64,000 nt of DNA from Phylloscopus collybita (GCA_027886175.1 JAJNNQ010000002.1:1492001-1556000), one strand, 5' to 3'; counted from the first letter of the stretch, positions 22,786 through 35,874 are shown. Translations and numbers: made by a program. The notes: generated by a model not told the origin, from the letters alone.

Positions 22786-24795
22786 TGGAGTTTGGGATCC
22801 CAAAGGCAACTCTGACTTTTCTAATTAAAGCAGTCAACCTCCCTCATGTTGATTTTATCTTTATTTTCTCTATTTTTGATGGCACCAGAGCAGAACTCTT
22901 CCAGGAATAACTTGGCCAGCAGAAGGAAGGAGTTCTTGGTAGGGGACTGTAGGAGGAAGGGGTTGTCCCACACTTCATTTAGGAGAGCAGAGAAAAGTAG
23001 GCCTTCTGCTTTGTCAGAGTTATTCCCAGGAGCAAGATATGCACAGAAAGTTCCTGGTGTTATTCAACAAGCAGCTCCCTGCTTTCTCCCCTCATATTTT
23101 ATGAGGTGACTAATCCTTCTGGTGCAGAGAGGGATGGTTCTGCATTCAGCTTTCACGCAGGATGTGGGGTCATCTCTGCTCTGGAAACAGCACATAATGA
23201 CTCCTCACTCTTCACTGCACTTGCTAATGACAATTGGTTCCTATTTTAGAGATATCAAAGCAGAGAATTTGACCCAAGATCATAAATGGAATTGAAATTG
23301 CACTCAGGGTCCAGATTATAAAATATTCTTATTAGAAAAGAAAGGGATGTAGATAAGTGAAGGCAATGCATGCCAGAATGCCTGACTGATTTACTGAATG
23401 AAATCAGGCAACTTCATCATTGTCTCTTTGACTTCTAAAAGCTTCTGCTTAATTTCACAGGAGTGTGATAATAACAATTATTTGAGGTAGGTGCTAAATT
23501 GAGATTAACTGAGATTTATTTTCCTTGGTTTCTATTCAGTAACCTCAACATTTGTCCCTTGGCTGACAATGAGAAATATTTACAATTTTGAGGGGAAAAG
23601 AAGAGAAATACTGATATAAAGTCTTTCAGGAGCCAAGTGTCTTGGGGTTCATGTCATCCAGCCCAAAGTCATCGGGGTTCCCTCAAGAGTAAATGAAATT
23701 TCTTTGGAGAGAAATGTGGGCTGAACTGACCTCTGGAGGTGTCTCTTTATTTCAGCATCTTCAGGCAGAACCTGTGGAGACCCTGGGGTGGCCCCTCTGA
23801 GCAGATGGAAGCACACAAGGGAGAAGAGCACCACATCTGACAGGGGAGCAGGATAACAACCTCACTCCCCATTTGCTAATGCACAACTTTTAAAGGTCAG
23901 CTTAGAGAAGGGCTCATCACCACTGCATGGATCCCAAGAGCAGCACTTTGGTGCCTACATCATCTGCTAATTTAGAGACTGCCAGAATTCACAGCTAAAA
24001 CCTCACACACTGCCCTTATTTATTTTTTGTACTTTTTTTTCTGGTTGTTTCTGACCTGAGACCAAAAGTTCATGCAGTGTTTTACTCCTGGAAGCTTATC
24101 AGTCTTTCCTGGACCTCATGTCCTGTACAGCCTGCTGGTTTTTCTTCCTACTCCCTTTACTTCTTGCTCCCCAGACTCCCTGCCAGTTCAACAACAACAA
24201 AACAAAAAAATCTATTCTTCTTCACAGGCTGCTACTGCATGTTCACCCCCCATCAGCCACCTTTCACACAAATTGAGCTTTAACAGCAAGAAAAAAAAAA
24301 AAAACCAAAAAAAAACCAAAAAAAAAACCAAAAAAAACCACCAAAAATCTGTGGAAATCAAGGGAAAATAATTAAGAAAGAATTAAAAGAACACAATAGA
24401 TGTTCTCCTGGTAACGCAGCGCTCTGGCAGCGCTGCAATCCATGGGGTGGCCGGAGCATGTCCCAGGAATTCCCAAATCCCCTGAGCAGCAGGAACACAA
24501 ACCAGAGCCCTGGATGGGGCTCCTTCCCCAGCAGAGCTGGAGCAATGATTTTTGCAGCCACACAGCTCAGTCTGGAGGATGGACACTTGAGGATGTGGAG
24601 TGCTGGCTGACCCTGCAGGCAGACTGAGGCTCTCTCTCCTCAGCATAGCCCTGAAGTTCTTTGTGTGCCTCTCCCTTTGCTGTTTTCTGTTTTCTTTCAC
24701 ACTCAGAGCTGGCTCAGTTCTGCTCAGATGCCCTGTTAACTCTTTGAGTGCCTTGGCAGTGTGTGACCCTGCACAGAGACCTCTCACCATATCGA

Positions 24796-25125
24796 GTCAC
24801 AGAATTCCAGAATGGATTGGGTTGGAAGGGACCTTAAAAATCTCCTCATTCCACCCCCTGTCCTGGGCAGGGACACCTTCCACTGTCCCAAGTTGTTCCC
24901 AGCCCTCTCCAACCTGGCCTTGGACACTTTCCAGGATGGGGCAACCACAGCTTCTCTGGGCAACCTGTGCCAGGGCCACCCCACCCTCACAGTGAGGAAT
25001 TTCTTCCCAATATCTCATGTAAATCTGCCTTCCTTCAGCTTAACACCATTCCCCCTTGTCCCATCACTCCATGCTCTTGTTAAAAATCCCTCTCCAGCCT
25101 TTTTGTAAGCCTCCTTTAAATACTG
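24796..25125 (-). mobile_element. CR1 3' end, 330 bp
   Basis: Antisense CR1 from CACAGAATTCCAGAATGG through TTCTTCCCAATATCTCATG to CACTCCATGCTCTTG. One of the better-preserved copies. Confidence 0.92.
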
Positions 25126-25903
25126 GAAACACATGTTAAATAATTATTGAGATTCCTACATCCAACATTCACTAACACTGAGATAGGTCTTCAACAACAA
25201 CAACAACAAAAAAAAAAAAAAAACCATGGGCAGAGGTTTAATATAAACACATTAACACATTAATATAAACACTACTATATAAAAATATAAATACTGCAAC
25301 CTATGATTACAGTGAAATATAACTTTTCTTGCATCAGCTTTTTCTTGTTGACTATGGGACTGCTAGGGGTGATTAGTTTAGATTAGATGCTGAACTTTGA
25401 GTTAGGTGAGGTGAATTTTGCTTCTAACATTTGTTATCCTCTTCAGACTTTACCCCTCATGTCTCAGCATGCAGCAAACCAGTAACAAACTCCTTCCTGT
25501 GGCATGACAATACTCTGTAAAGCTAATTATACCCAGGTCAGTGATTGCTAATTTATACACAAACAATACACAATACACAAATGTCATTGCCAAAACAATT
25601 TCCCAGAGCACTTTTGGATTTTCTATCAAAATTAAGTAAAATTTCATGAAAATGTGTGTTCTCTACAGTGATCTAGATATTAGCTGGCTGAGATCTGCAG
25701 AGCAGCAAAATATTGTCTCTATCCCTTTAGAGCCTTTGATGCTTTTGGTGCCATAGAAAGACTGGAGTCACCATATCTACTTAAGCATAAATATAAATAT
25801 GGGGGGCTTGTTTCAAAGTGAGGAAAATAAAACACTTGAAGTTACATGTGGGCATCACACAGACTCTGGTCTGATCTTCTCAGGTCCTGACATCCTGGAA
25901 ATT

Positions 25904-25994
25904 TTGGATGTCCCATCCCTGGAAGTGTTCAAGGCCAGGTTTGGAATGAATAGCCTGGTGTCCCAAGGCATTCCATAATTCTATGAGTCTATGA
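25904..25994 (+). mobile_element. CR1 3' end, internally deleted
   Basis: Sense: CATCCCTGGAAGTGTTCAAG followed after a deletion by the tail CATTCCATAATTCTATGAG. Confidence 0.8.
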
Positions 25995-26048
25995 CATCAA
26001 AGGGAAGATCATTTCCTTGACCAAACACTTGAGCTCTGCTTCCAAGGA

Positions 26049-26079
26049 TCCTCAAGAGGATCTTTTTTCCTCTTGAGGA
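26049..26079. repeat. Perfect inverted repeat, 12-bp arms, 7-nt loop
   Basis: TCCTCAAGAGGA, loop TCTTTTT, TCCTCTTGAGGA. It lies about 100 bp beyond the exon 4 donor in transcript direction. Confidence 0.95.
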
Positions 26080-26177
26080 ATCAGAGGGGGAATGGGAAAA
26101 CTGGGCATGGGAAGATCATACAGTTCTAATACTGGTCCCTGTTAAATCTTGATGCCCACCCATCCAGGTTTACACAC

Positions 26178-26281
26178 CTCTTCCCCTGGAGTGCTGTTGG
26201 AATCATATCCACAAGCCACAGCGTAGGGTGCAGGGTACACATCTGACCAGCCCTGGCTTGTACAATTCCTGGTCACATTCC
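26178..26281 (-). CDS. VIPR1: VIPR1 exon 4 (end of ectodomain)
   Basis: This exon encodes the last part of the VPAC1 extracellular domain, before the linker to TM1. The 104-bp exon completes a glycine codon from exon 3 and reads GNVTRNCTSQGWSDVYPAPY then AVACGYDSNSTPGEE. It ends in phase 0. It holds cysteines 6 and 7 of the ectodomain and the family pattern C-T-x-x-G-W followed by P-Y-x-x-A-C. Three N-x-S/T sequons are visible (NVT, NCT, NST); the first corresponds to a known site in mammalian VPAC1. The acceptor is TTTTCTTCCAG and the donor GTGTGT, a slightly weak but acceptable donor. The 3' end of the exon is acidic and poorly conserved, as is usual for this linker. Confidence 0.93.
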
Positions 26282-29200
26282 CTGGAAGAAAAGAAAAAAA
26301 ACCATGATTTAAAAAGAAACCTTCAGCTCAGTGTTAAAACAGCTTCTGTTTTTTTTTGTGGTATAAATGCCAAAGTACAATTCTTGTAACACTTAGAATA
26401 AAACTCTCATCCTTTTTTCCCTGTTATTAATTTTTCATATTACACAGAACTCATAAATGGGAGGCATCCATTTGTGTTTTAAAGTCCAGACCTCAGTTTA
26501 AAAGTGCATTTTAATACAGAGGTGCACACAAAACATCTCTTCTAGTGGTACCATACTGCCACTTGTACCCAGACCTCTGGCTGCTGGCACTGCACCAGTA
26601 TTGTTTGAATGTTTTATTGTCACATTGACTTTGTTCCTGGAAAATTTTTATCTGAACAGAGCAGTGAAGTATTTATGCCTTTCAGTCTGCCTGTGAGAAG
26701 CCAGGACAGGGATAGATAAAGTGCTCATTTCACACAATGCAGATAAGGCTGGGGGTCTGGGAACTAAATCCAGTCCTCACCACCCAGACCTTGCCTACAA
26801 CTGAGCCCTGATCAAATGTGATTCCTGGGAAATGTACTCCACTCTTGTTTGTGAACAAAGCACTTCAAAATTTGGCTGTGAAGGGAGAAAATCCACACAT
26901 GGACAACCTGTACTGCCTGTTTTAACTTGTATACTCCAGGGCAGGAAGATTTCCTGGACTGCCAAGCTCACTCAGTGCCTGGGGCCTCTGTCCAGCTAAA
27001 AAGAGCTTTAATTAACACAAGAACATCTCACTCCTTCTGCCAAACTGTCAAAACTGAAGTTCACGTGGTTCTTTGGTACTCAGAACTGCCTGATCCATCC
27101 AGGATTGTAAGTGCAAAGCACTTCTCACTTTGTAAAACATCTCTGCTTCCTGTCCCAGCTGGACCTCAAACCCACGTCAGCTTAATCCAGCCAAAGGAGG
27201 AGAGACCAGCACTCAGGATAAGCCTTACCCCAAGAGGTTTGCAGGTCAAAAGGCCAAGATGTGGGTTTGTCAAAAAATAACAGAGCAGAAATACACCCAA
27301 AAACACACTGTGAATCCCCCCAGCACCTTCTCTGACCACCAGTCCCCACCCTGCCCACCCCACTAAGATCCCATTGTTGGGGCATTCTGCTGGTGCCATT
27401 CACCACGCAGAACTGGAAAAACTGGTCAGAACACCAGAATGAACAAACAGAAGTCAAGCCTTGCTTCTTATGGTGAAAGATGGCACCAGAGGAGCCCGAA
27501 GAGCTTTGCAAACATTTCCAGCAATTGAGTTCTTTGCACACAGGAGTGAGAAAACTCCTGCAGATGGGAGCAGAAAGCAGCTACGCAGCTGTGAGTCACA
27601 GAAACATCCCAGTATCACCTCCAGCAATTTCTGACACTTGAGTCAGCTCAAGTGAACATCCTCCCAGCCACGGGCCTGTCCTGCACTGAAATCAGCAGCA
27701 GACAATCCCCTGCCTGAAGTCACGTCTCGAATCCCTGGGACAGGTGGATTTTGACACTGCAGCTTGCCCCTTTCATCTGTCCTTGCAACAGATCTGAACC
27801 CAGGAGGACTCTCGAAGGTGCCTTTGCTCATTTTCACAGCTGCTGCAGAAGATGCAAGTTCAGCACAGCTCCGTGGGCTGCTGTTCCCAGGCTTTCCCTG
27901 CATGGCCACTGTTTGCAGTTCTTTCCTCCAGGGTTCATATCGGGATCATAAAGGATCTTGTGCAAACAAATCAAGGACATGACTGCTCAGTTTTTTGAGG
28001 TGTTGTGCAATTTCTGTTATTTCTTCTTCATTACAATGGATCCCATTATCTGAACTTCATTGCTTCCCATTTCCTGCTCAAAACTCCTCCTCCTAAGATT
28101 TCATGGTGGTTTTAAGCCTTTGTTTCTTATTCTCAGTGAGCTAAGGTGTGCTTCTTTCAGCTTAATTTTCTCCTATTTCTTCTTTTTAGTTGCACTGCCT
28201 CACAATTTTTTGATTACTTAAAAAATTCTCACCACTCTCAATATTTTCAAGAATTGTCCCAATGCTTTAGAAGAAGTGGAAAAGAAGGTAGAGGTATAAA
28301 CAATGACAAAGCATCAGTGGGATTTAAATCATCATAATAAAAATTACTCTGGTTTTAGGGAGACTCACTTCCCAGAGGAGTTTTTCTACCACCCTTTGCT
28401 GCTCATGTCACTTTTAGATGTGGAAATTCACACACATGGTGTGGTACAGAAACCTCTCATGTTCACCTGACGTCTGAGAGGTACAAAAACTACAGGGTTA
28501 GAAAAACAAAGATTTTATCACACCACGATTTGGCTCAAGTAATGGATGATGTCTCTGCTCAGACCAAATAACATTTCTAATTACTACTACTTAAAATACC
28601 ACTTTCTATACTGAAAATGAGAATAAAATTTGGGGAAGGGCCCCACAAGCTTACTTTTCCTCTGAGGTTTACAGGCTCAGGTTAGACTGACATATTACAC
28701 AGATTTTTATGTTCCAAGGCCAAATCCCAGCTCTGCCATAGATCCCTGATGAAAATGAGCCAGTTCTTGTGTTCTCCCTGGCTCTTGGTTTTCCCAGGCT
28801 TTGGCAATAAAATCTAACTATTTGTCAATGGAAAGGCAAATTTTTCAAAGCACCAGAAGTTGCATTTGTTTTCCAGAGCTGTTTCACTCTGACTTGTGTA
28901 ACTCAAGTTCTCCCTGAAATGAGCACCAATGGTGAACACTGAAAATCTGGAGTACATTGAAAACAACAATATCAGAAAACAAAAAGTTCCTGCACTTGGA
29001 ATTTATCTCCAGCCTTTCAAAGTTCACCAGATTTCCCAAATTTTCCCTTATCTTATCAGACTGCAGCTCAAATTTTCAAACTGTACTCTTGGAGATTTAA
29101 TGAGTACAGAGACCAGGGGTTTGTAGCTACATGTAATTAGCAATGCAGAGTGGAGGAGATTCACTGAGAGATGGGGAGCATCCCAGTGCCAGGAGGTTTG

Positions 29201-29513
29201 TGCTCCAGGATCTCCTCTGTGTTGTGGAAAAAGAAGGGGCAAGTCCCTGGTGAGAACAGAGTTCCCTCATTCTTGTGGTATTAGTTAAAGCCATTAATTA
29301 ATCTGGTGGTTTTTTGTTTGTTTGTTTGTTTTAATGGGGTTTGTATTTAATTTGATCTATGTTACCATTGTCAAACTGATGCATCTGTTCCTAAAAGCAA
29401 TGAGGCGAGGTTTTCCATTAAAAAAAAAAAAAAAATTGAAAAAGCAACAACTAACTCTCCTTTATTTTAATAATAACCTCATATTGCCTTGCAAGAGCTC
29501 AGTGTCCTGCTTT

Positions 29514-29660
29514 CATAGCATCCCAGAATGGCTGAGGTTGGAAGGGACTTCTGCAGGTCACCTGGCCCAAAACCCCTGCTCAGGTGTGGTCACCTAAAAT
29601 GGAAGCATGACCAGATGCCTTCTGGATATTCCTGGACTCCCTCAAGGATGGAGGCTGCAC
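29514..29660 (-). mobile_element. CR1 fragment
   Basis: Antisense: CATCCCAGAATGGCTGAGG, TTGGAAGGGACTTCTGCAGG, ACTCCCTCAAGGATGGAGG. Confidence 0.8.
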
Positions 29661-29696
29661 AAGCAAAACTGGACTCAGAATTTAAAATCATAAAAT

Positions 29697-29800
29697 CATC
29701 ATAGAATGATCTGGGTTGGAAGGGACCCAAAAGTCCAGTTCCAACCTCCCTGCCATGGGCAGGGAACCTCCCACGAGACCTCCTTGTTGTCACCGAGAGG
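29697..29800 (-). mobile_element. CR1 3' fragment
   Basis: Antisense: ATCATCATAGAATGATCTGG, GTTGGAAGGGACCCAAAAGT and CCATGGGCAGGGAACCTCCC. Confidence 0.8.
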
Positions 29801-31005
29801 GATTTCCTTCCATTTGAGGTGATTTATTCATGACACAGCAGAGGAGGAGGGAGGAGTCTGTGGAGCAGAGATAAAACCACAACATTTTCTTTATCAGAGG
29901 TGTTTGATCTGGGTAGGAGTCAAACACTGAACGGATGAACGGAATAAATGCACGGAGCTGTTGTTTGTGTCTTGCTCTTCAGTTTTTTTCTCTTACTTAA
30001 TTTCTTTCTGCCTCTCAAACACACCCTTCAAACACTGAGATATGTCTGAAAGTTCATGTTACAGGTGAGGTTTTACCTCTTTGATCTTCTTGTGATTAAA
30101 AAAAAAAACCCCAACAACTTAATGGTTTTTAATGTGAGTTTGAATTCAGTCAAAAAGATGAGGTCAATCATGGCTCAGGGGTGTTGGGTTTTGCCTCCCT
30201 CTTGCTTTCCTTGCCCTTTTCTGTAACAATTTCTGAAGCAGAGGGGAAGGTGTGCTCTGCCCAGCAATCAGTCCTGCTTCTCTAGCATCATACTCCGTGG
30301 ACATAAATCGATTTTTTTCCAAGCTGAAAATATCAAAGCAGTGACACTTCTGTTATTTACCATTCTTGAGACGCCGCTGAGCCCACTGGCACATCTCTAC
30401 TTTCATTTTGGTTATTGATCTGCCCCAATGTTGCTGGGAAACACTTGAAACTTGTGGACAGCTCACACTTAGCTGGATGCTGAAATCCTCAGGCCTGGGA
30501 AAAAACTTACAGGGAAAGTTGTGACAAGATAATTTCCCAGTTTGCTTTCTCTGCCCCAGTCGTGGTCTCACAAGACCACTCTTTCAGTGCAATTTCTGCC
30601 CAGTGTTTCATGTTATTTCATATTTTTGTGTTTCATGACTTCGCGTCGTTGTAGAACCTGTGGCATTGGGTCAGCACATCAAACAAGACAGACTTAATTT
30701 TCTCCCTTTGTTCTTTGGCCTGCAGATATTACTGCCACATGTCCAGTGCCCTGAAACTTCCTGCACCTCGTTTTTGTGGCAAAACTCCATTTTCCCTTAT
30801 TTTCCTTTCCCCTTCCTGCACATTTCACTTCTAAGAGTGAAGATCCTGATCCTTAATAAATGCAGATAATTCCCCCTTTCTTAACAATGCCAATGTTCCC
30901 CTTGATTAGACACCTGTTGTAAACCATTTTCTTTCTCATCCTAAAAACAGAGATGTCAAACTGTAGGACAAAATTCTCACTATCTTTTGATATTGCAATT
31001 ATAGG

Positions 31006-31072
31006 ATTCCAGGAAATATTTACAGGAATATTTAGGAATTTATTTAGGAAATATTCCAGGAAATATTTACAA
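31006..31072 (+). repeat. Short direct duplication, period 47
   Basis: ATTCCAGGAAATATTTACA occurs at 31006-31024 and 31053-31071, with further GGAATATTT-like pieces between. Confidence 0.85.
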
Positions 31073-31157
31073 GAAAATGATGCACATTTTTGGATAGAGG
31101 TGTAGCACCAATCCTTCAGAGTGGGACACAAGCACTGTGACACCTCAGGTGCAAATA

Positions 31158-31305
31158 AATCATGGAATTGTAGCATGGTTTATGTTGGAAAAGCCCTCTA
31201 AGATCATCAAGTCCAACCATTAACCCCACACTGCCAAGGCCACCATCGAACCATGTCCCCAAGTGCCACATCCACACGTTTTTGAACACTTCCAGGGATG
31301 GTGAT
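31158..31305 (-). mobile_element. CR1 3' fragment
   Basis: Antisense: CATGGAATTGTAGCATGG, ATCATCAAGTCCAACCATTA and CCATGTCCCCAAGTGCCACA. Confidence 0.88.
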
Positions 31306-32766
31306 GTCCTCTCTGAGCCTCCTTTTCTCCAGGTAATTTTGCCTTTTTGATGTGAAGGCACATGTGGACAGCAGAGCACCTGAGCAGGTCGAGGGCTCTC
31401 AGGGAAGAGAACTCCACAAAAAACACACTCAGCTTCTTGGGTATTTTAATGACCATTGCAGCAAATAAATAACGGGCATGCTTAATTTTGGGGTTCTTTA
31501 GAGAAGTGGTGATGTCTTCTTCTTATCTGCTGCTCTCTGCTCCTCCCTATCCTCATTTTATTCAATTTTTGTTCCAGTTTCAGAAGCAATGCAGAATAAA
31601 AAGTGCTCACGAAGGAGGGGAAAAGAGAGGGGAAATAAATTTAGAGCACCCAAGGAAAAAAGGAGTTTGGCAAGCCTGAAACTCAGATGGATCTCACCTC
31701 ACTGAGTGGGATTCCAGAGCTTGGTTGTGCCCATCCCCACCCCCTTAGGTCAATTAATCTCAGAGCTGAAGCTCAAAAACTGTCAGTGCTGATTTAACTT
31801 GTGCACGGTGGACAATTTGCTTTTGGAGAAACTGTGAGGCATAAATCCCTATCACAAATGTCATCTTCCACGTATGGAAAGGGAGCTGGAGCACTCTGGT
31901 CAAGGGGTGGGAAGCAGTGCACTTTAATAATGAAAGGTGCCAAAAACATTTTCATCCATCTCCCTCACGTGGCACTGACGAACGTCATGAAATAATGAAA
32001 ATTTTCTGGATCTGCGAGTGCCGTAAAAAATTAATGTCAAATGACATCAGGACAGTTTCAGGTTTTTAAATGCCACGAGACATTTTATCCTTTATTAACC
32101 ACGGGATGGGATATTAGTCATTTGGAGAGCTTATTTTCCATGAGGCAGGAAAATCACATTAACTCTTTGTTTACTGGTATTTCACTCCTTTCCTGCTATA
32201 AATACATTAAAAAGATTTTCTCTGGCTCACAGCTTGATAAAAGCTTTCAGGTTTCCTGCAAAGGGATCAAAGACTACGACACAAATATTACCCAGGTGAT
32301 TGAGGTCCTTGAAAGCTGCTCACTGCTACAGAGGAAGAGCTGCTTCACAACCTTTAATGGCATTAATTTTGCAACAAATCCTATAAACCAGGAGGCAATC
32401 TTCCCCTCCCTTCTCTTTAAGACCATCACTGCTTTCCCTGTTTGTTAATGGTTGTACAAAGTGTCTGACTCAGAGAGAATCAAAGCTGCTGCTTCTGCTT
32501 TGGGAATGGCATCAGTTGTTCTGTTGGTGCTCTGCTGAGGCAGAATTCAATCCCGTTGGGAGACATTCCCATCTGCCAGAGCCACTCCACAATATTTTGA
32601 TTGCAAACGGAGAGAAATATGTGGGTTTTGGATGGTATTAAACTTATCCTGGAGTGGGAATCTAAAAAGGAGCTGAACTGTGCCTCTAAGGAGCCCGTTC
32701 CTCACCTCTGACTGTAAAACCAGCTCAGAGATGGGTTGGCTTATGGAAAACTCAGAATCAGTTGGT

Positions 32767-32818
32767 ACAAATGCCATTTCAGGTTGGAGATGTGAGACAA
32801 ATGCCATTTCAGGTTGGA
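32767..32818 (+). repeat. Short direct duplication, period 30
   Basis: The 22-bp sequence beginning ACAAATGCCATTTCAGG is present at 32767-32788 and 32797-32818 without mismatch. Confidence 0.92.
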
Positions 32819-33275
32819 AATCCTGAATACAGGTATCTTAACACCAGTTGAGGAATCCTCGTGGGTTTTAGATCTTCCAGCCTTTATCAAATGGAAGTTT
32901 ATGGTTAAAAACCTGAATGGAGCCCTTGGTGTTTGTGCTGTGGGTGCTTCTCTGTGAGCTCAGCACCTGCATTCCTGCTCCAGTCAACAGAAAATTCATC
33001 AACAGAGCCCATGGCACCTCCAGAGCTCTTCAGGTACCTCCCCAGTGCCTTTAGCCAGTGCTGACCAGATTTCTGTGGACATTAATGGGGTTCTGGGCAC
33101 CAGCCTTGTACAGACACCCCTGCTTTACAAATGGCAGAAATTAAGGGTCCTGACTCTGCTTTCTCCAAAGAAACTCACCCTGTGCTTTACCAAAAGGAAT
33201 TTTCATGCTGTTGTTCACCTGATCACTGCAAATGGCTAATTCAAGTTGAGATGTATCACTGACCAAACTGTACAA

Positions 33276-33570
33276 TCACAAAATCATAGAATTGATTGGT
33301 TGGAAGGGACCTTACAGCTCATCCCATTCCACCTCCTGCCCTGGGCAGGGACACCTTCCACTATCCCAGGTTGCTCTAAGCCCTCTCCAGCCTGGCCTTG
33401 GACACTTCCAGGGATCCAGGGGCAGCCACAGCTTCTCTGGGCACCCTGTGCCAGGGCCTCCCCACCCTCACAGGGAAGAATTTCTTCCTAAAATCTAATC
33501 CAACCCAGCCCTCTGTCAGTTTAAAGCCATTCCCCCTTGTTCTATCACTCCATACCCTTGTACAAACCAG
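33276..33570 (-). mobile_element. CR1 3' end, 295 bp
   Basis: Antisense: CACAAAATCATAGAATTG, CTGGGCAGGGACACCTTCCA, GGGAAGAATTTCTTCCTAAA, CACTCCATACCCTTG. Confidence 0.92.
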
Positions 33571-33888
33571 CCAGCTTTCAATGACTGGAATCCCTGGGTG
33601 ACAGTCAGTTGCAGAGAGCCATATTAAACCAGAGGAGATTCCTCCAAAGCAAGGGGAAATTGCCCCAGAAGGCTGCTGACCTTGCCAGCTGCAAGGCTGG
33701 GTGACATCTGCTGAGGTCATGGCTTCCCAGGAGCACAGCTGGTCACAGGGGTGTGCAGGGAAGGGTCATGTCTGAGGCTCTTTCTTGGCTGGGCACACTG
33801 AGATGAGGGCACAGAGAGCCCAGGGGATGCTCTGAGTGCTCTGAGGGAAGTCTGGGCTTCTCCCAGAACAGGAATCATTCACTGCATG

Positions 33889-34195
33889 GAATCACAAAGT
33901 CATTCAGGTTGGGACAGACCTCCAAGGTCACCGATTCCAACCTGTGACTGATTCCCTACCTTGTCCCCAGCCCAGAGTGCCCACTGAGTGCCACCTCCAG
34001 GCCTTCCTTGGACACCTCCAGGGATGGGGACTCCAACACTTCCCTGGATACCAACCCCTTCTAACACTTCATCACCTTTTCCATGAAAAAGAATTATCCT
34101 GATGTCCAACCTGAACCTCCCCTGGCACAGATTGAGGTCACTTCCTCTTGTCCTCTCCCTTGTTCCCTGAGAGCAGAGCCCAGCCCTCACCCAAC
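33889..34195 (-). mobile_element. CR1 fragment, 307 bp
   Basis: Antisense: GGAATCACAAAGTCATTCAGG, CAGGGATGGGGACTCCAACA, CTGATGTCCAACCTGAACC, and CTTGTTCCCTGAGAGCAGAG. Confidence 0.88.
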
Positions 34196-34444
34196 CTAAG
34201 GATTTTTGGGATACTCTGAAGTACCTGACAGATCCAATGACACAGAAACTCTGGGAGATCTGCACCTTCCTGCAGGGGAACTTGGAGACCAGGATGTCCT
34301 GGGACATCTCAGAGAACAGCAAATTTATTGAGTCTCATAAACCCATCCTGCCACAAAATTAAAGGTGTCTCACTTTCCTTAGCTTAAGTCCAACACAGTC
34401 CCAATGATTTAAAAGGAAAAAACCAATCAACCAAACAAATAATT

Positions 34445-34468
34445 AAATATATATATATATATATATAC
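34445..34468. repeat. (AT)n microsatellite
   Basis: About twelve AT dinucleotides next to the split CR1. Confidence 0.9.
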
Positions 34469-34483
34469 ACACTTAAAATGGAA

Positions 34484-34561
34484 TCTTAGAGTCATTGGGG
34501 CTTGAAAAGACCTCTAAGAACATCAAGTCCAACCATTAACCCAACACTGCCAGGTCCACAC
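34484..34561 (-). mobile_element. CR1 fragment, left half of split copy
   Basis: Antisense: ATCTTAGAGTCATTGGGGC, CATCAAGTCCAACCATTAAC. It is interrupted at 34561 by the nested LTR and resumes at 34907. Confidence 0.88.
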
Positions 34562-34906
34562 TGTTGTCTGGGTTTTTGCTGTTCTCCTCTGTCTCTTCAA
34601 GAAGTTTTCCAAAGTTCTGTTTTAGTTTTCTGTGTTTACCTTTTGCAATGGAGTCGGACACCATTTTACATCAACAACCTTTCTTGTTATTGTAACCATC
34701 TAACAAGGTTTGCATTCTTCTCATAAGGAGGCGACTGTTGATGGACTTTTGGGTTGCCCAGTGTGGCTGAAGAGGAAGATTTTCTTCCTCCAATCCATGG
34801 CCACTGCTGGAATTTGATAAATGTTGAAGTCTGTAAATAAATCTCCTCTTTTTCTGCCTTGGACATCTCAACGTGTGGGTGTCATTTCTTTGTGTCCTGT
34901 GCGACA
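34562..34906 (+). mobile_element. Solo LTR, small family copy B, nested in a CR1
   Basis: This copy has TG...CA ends (TGTTGTCTGGG to TGTGCGACA) and perfect 6-bp flanking repeats, CCACAC at 34556-34561 and at 34907-34912. The CR1 that reads up to the left repeat continues directly after the right one, so this is a clean solo-LTR insertion into an older CR1. An AATAAA signal and a T-rich U5 are present. A 6-bp duplication is the usual size for class II (ERVK-like) avian elements. Confidence 0.93.
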
Positions 34907-35005
34907 CCACACTAAACCACGTTCCTGTTTTTGGACACTTCCCTGGGCAATGAATCCACCACTTCCCTGGGCAGCCTGTTCCAAGAGTCCTTGACCTCTC
35001 TGTAC
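34907..35005 (-). mobile_element. CR1 fragment, right half of split copy
   Basis: It continues the CR1 after the LTR: CCACACTAAACCACGTTCC, then CACTTCCCTGGGCAGCCTGT. The first six bases are the target duplication. Confidence 0.85.
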
Positions 35006-35828
35006 AATCAAATAGACACAATATTTTCCTCATCGCTCAGCTCTGGTGGGATGATGCACTAGAAAGTGTTTTGAAGAGATTTTTCCTTTGTGTTTCACTG
35101 ACTCTGCTGGTATATAAACCCCAGGGAGTGAATGCTGTGCTCGAGGGAGGGCACAGGAACAGCAGGAAATTATTGCACAGGGCTGATCCAGTGCACAGGG
35201 GTCTTGTCCTGCAAGATGTGATGTCACAGCAGCTTCTGCCTCTTCTCCCTGGGTGGTGACACAGGAGTGATGAGCTACCAGGGAATTTTGGAAACGAGGA
35301 AGTCGCTGCTAGGACAGGACTCCAGGAGTTTTGGATTTCCCTTCAAAATCTGTTTGATTCATGGATTTTCACGGAATTATGTTGCATTTCCGTGCCTGCA
35401 AAGAATTTTGGTGTGGCCTTGGGCAAGTCATGTAATCAGCATGTGCTGGTTAATGAGTGCAGTGCCCAGGGCTGTTGAACAGGGATGATACTGTGTCCCA
35501 ACCCCCATTCCTAATTTATCCTCTGTGTTTGCACTACAAGGCTTTAAAAATGGAGGGTCAGCTCAGTACAGGATCTCCAGTGCAAAAGAACTTAATTCTC
35601 TGTTAAGGCCTGCAGGGCTTCTATTAGAAAAAATAATGAAAAATAACTATAACTACCAGGAGACACAATCTGCCCTGTTGCTGCACGGCCCCTTGAGACC
35701 TGAGCTTTAAACTAAAGCTTCTCAGAACACCCTGAAGAGAGAGTTAAGCTACCTCCTCCATCAACCTCCCCTGCCCATTATTTGTCAGGTTAATTCCTTG
35801 GCCTGTGGCCAGATTTGTCATTCCAGCA

Positions 35829-35842
35829 GAAAAAAAAAAAAA

Positions 35843-35874
<32 letters not shown>

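Larger units (their letters stand above)
21384..26177 (-). other. VIPR1: VIPR1 intron 4 (4,794 bp)
   Basis: Contains CR1 fragments at about 22595-22785, 24796-25125 and 25904-25994, A-rich tracts at about 24290-24345 and 25205-25225, and a hairpin-forming inverted repeat at 26049-26079. The stretch 22.8-24.0 kb shows nothing I can name. Confidence 0.85.
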
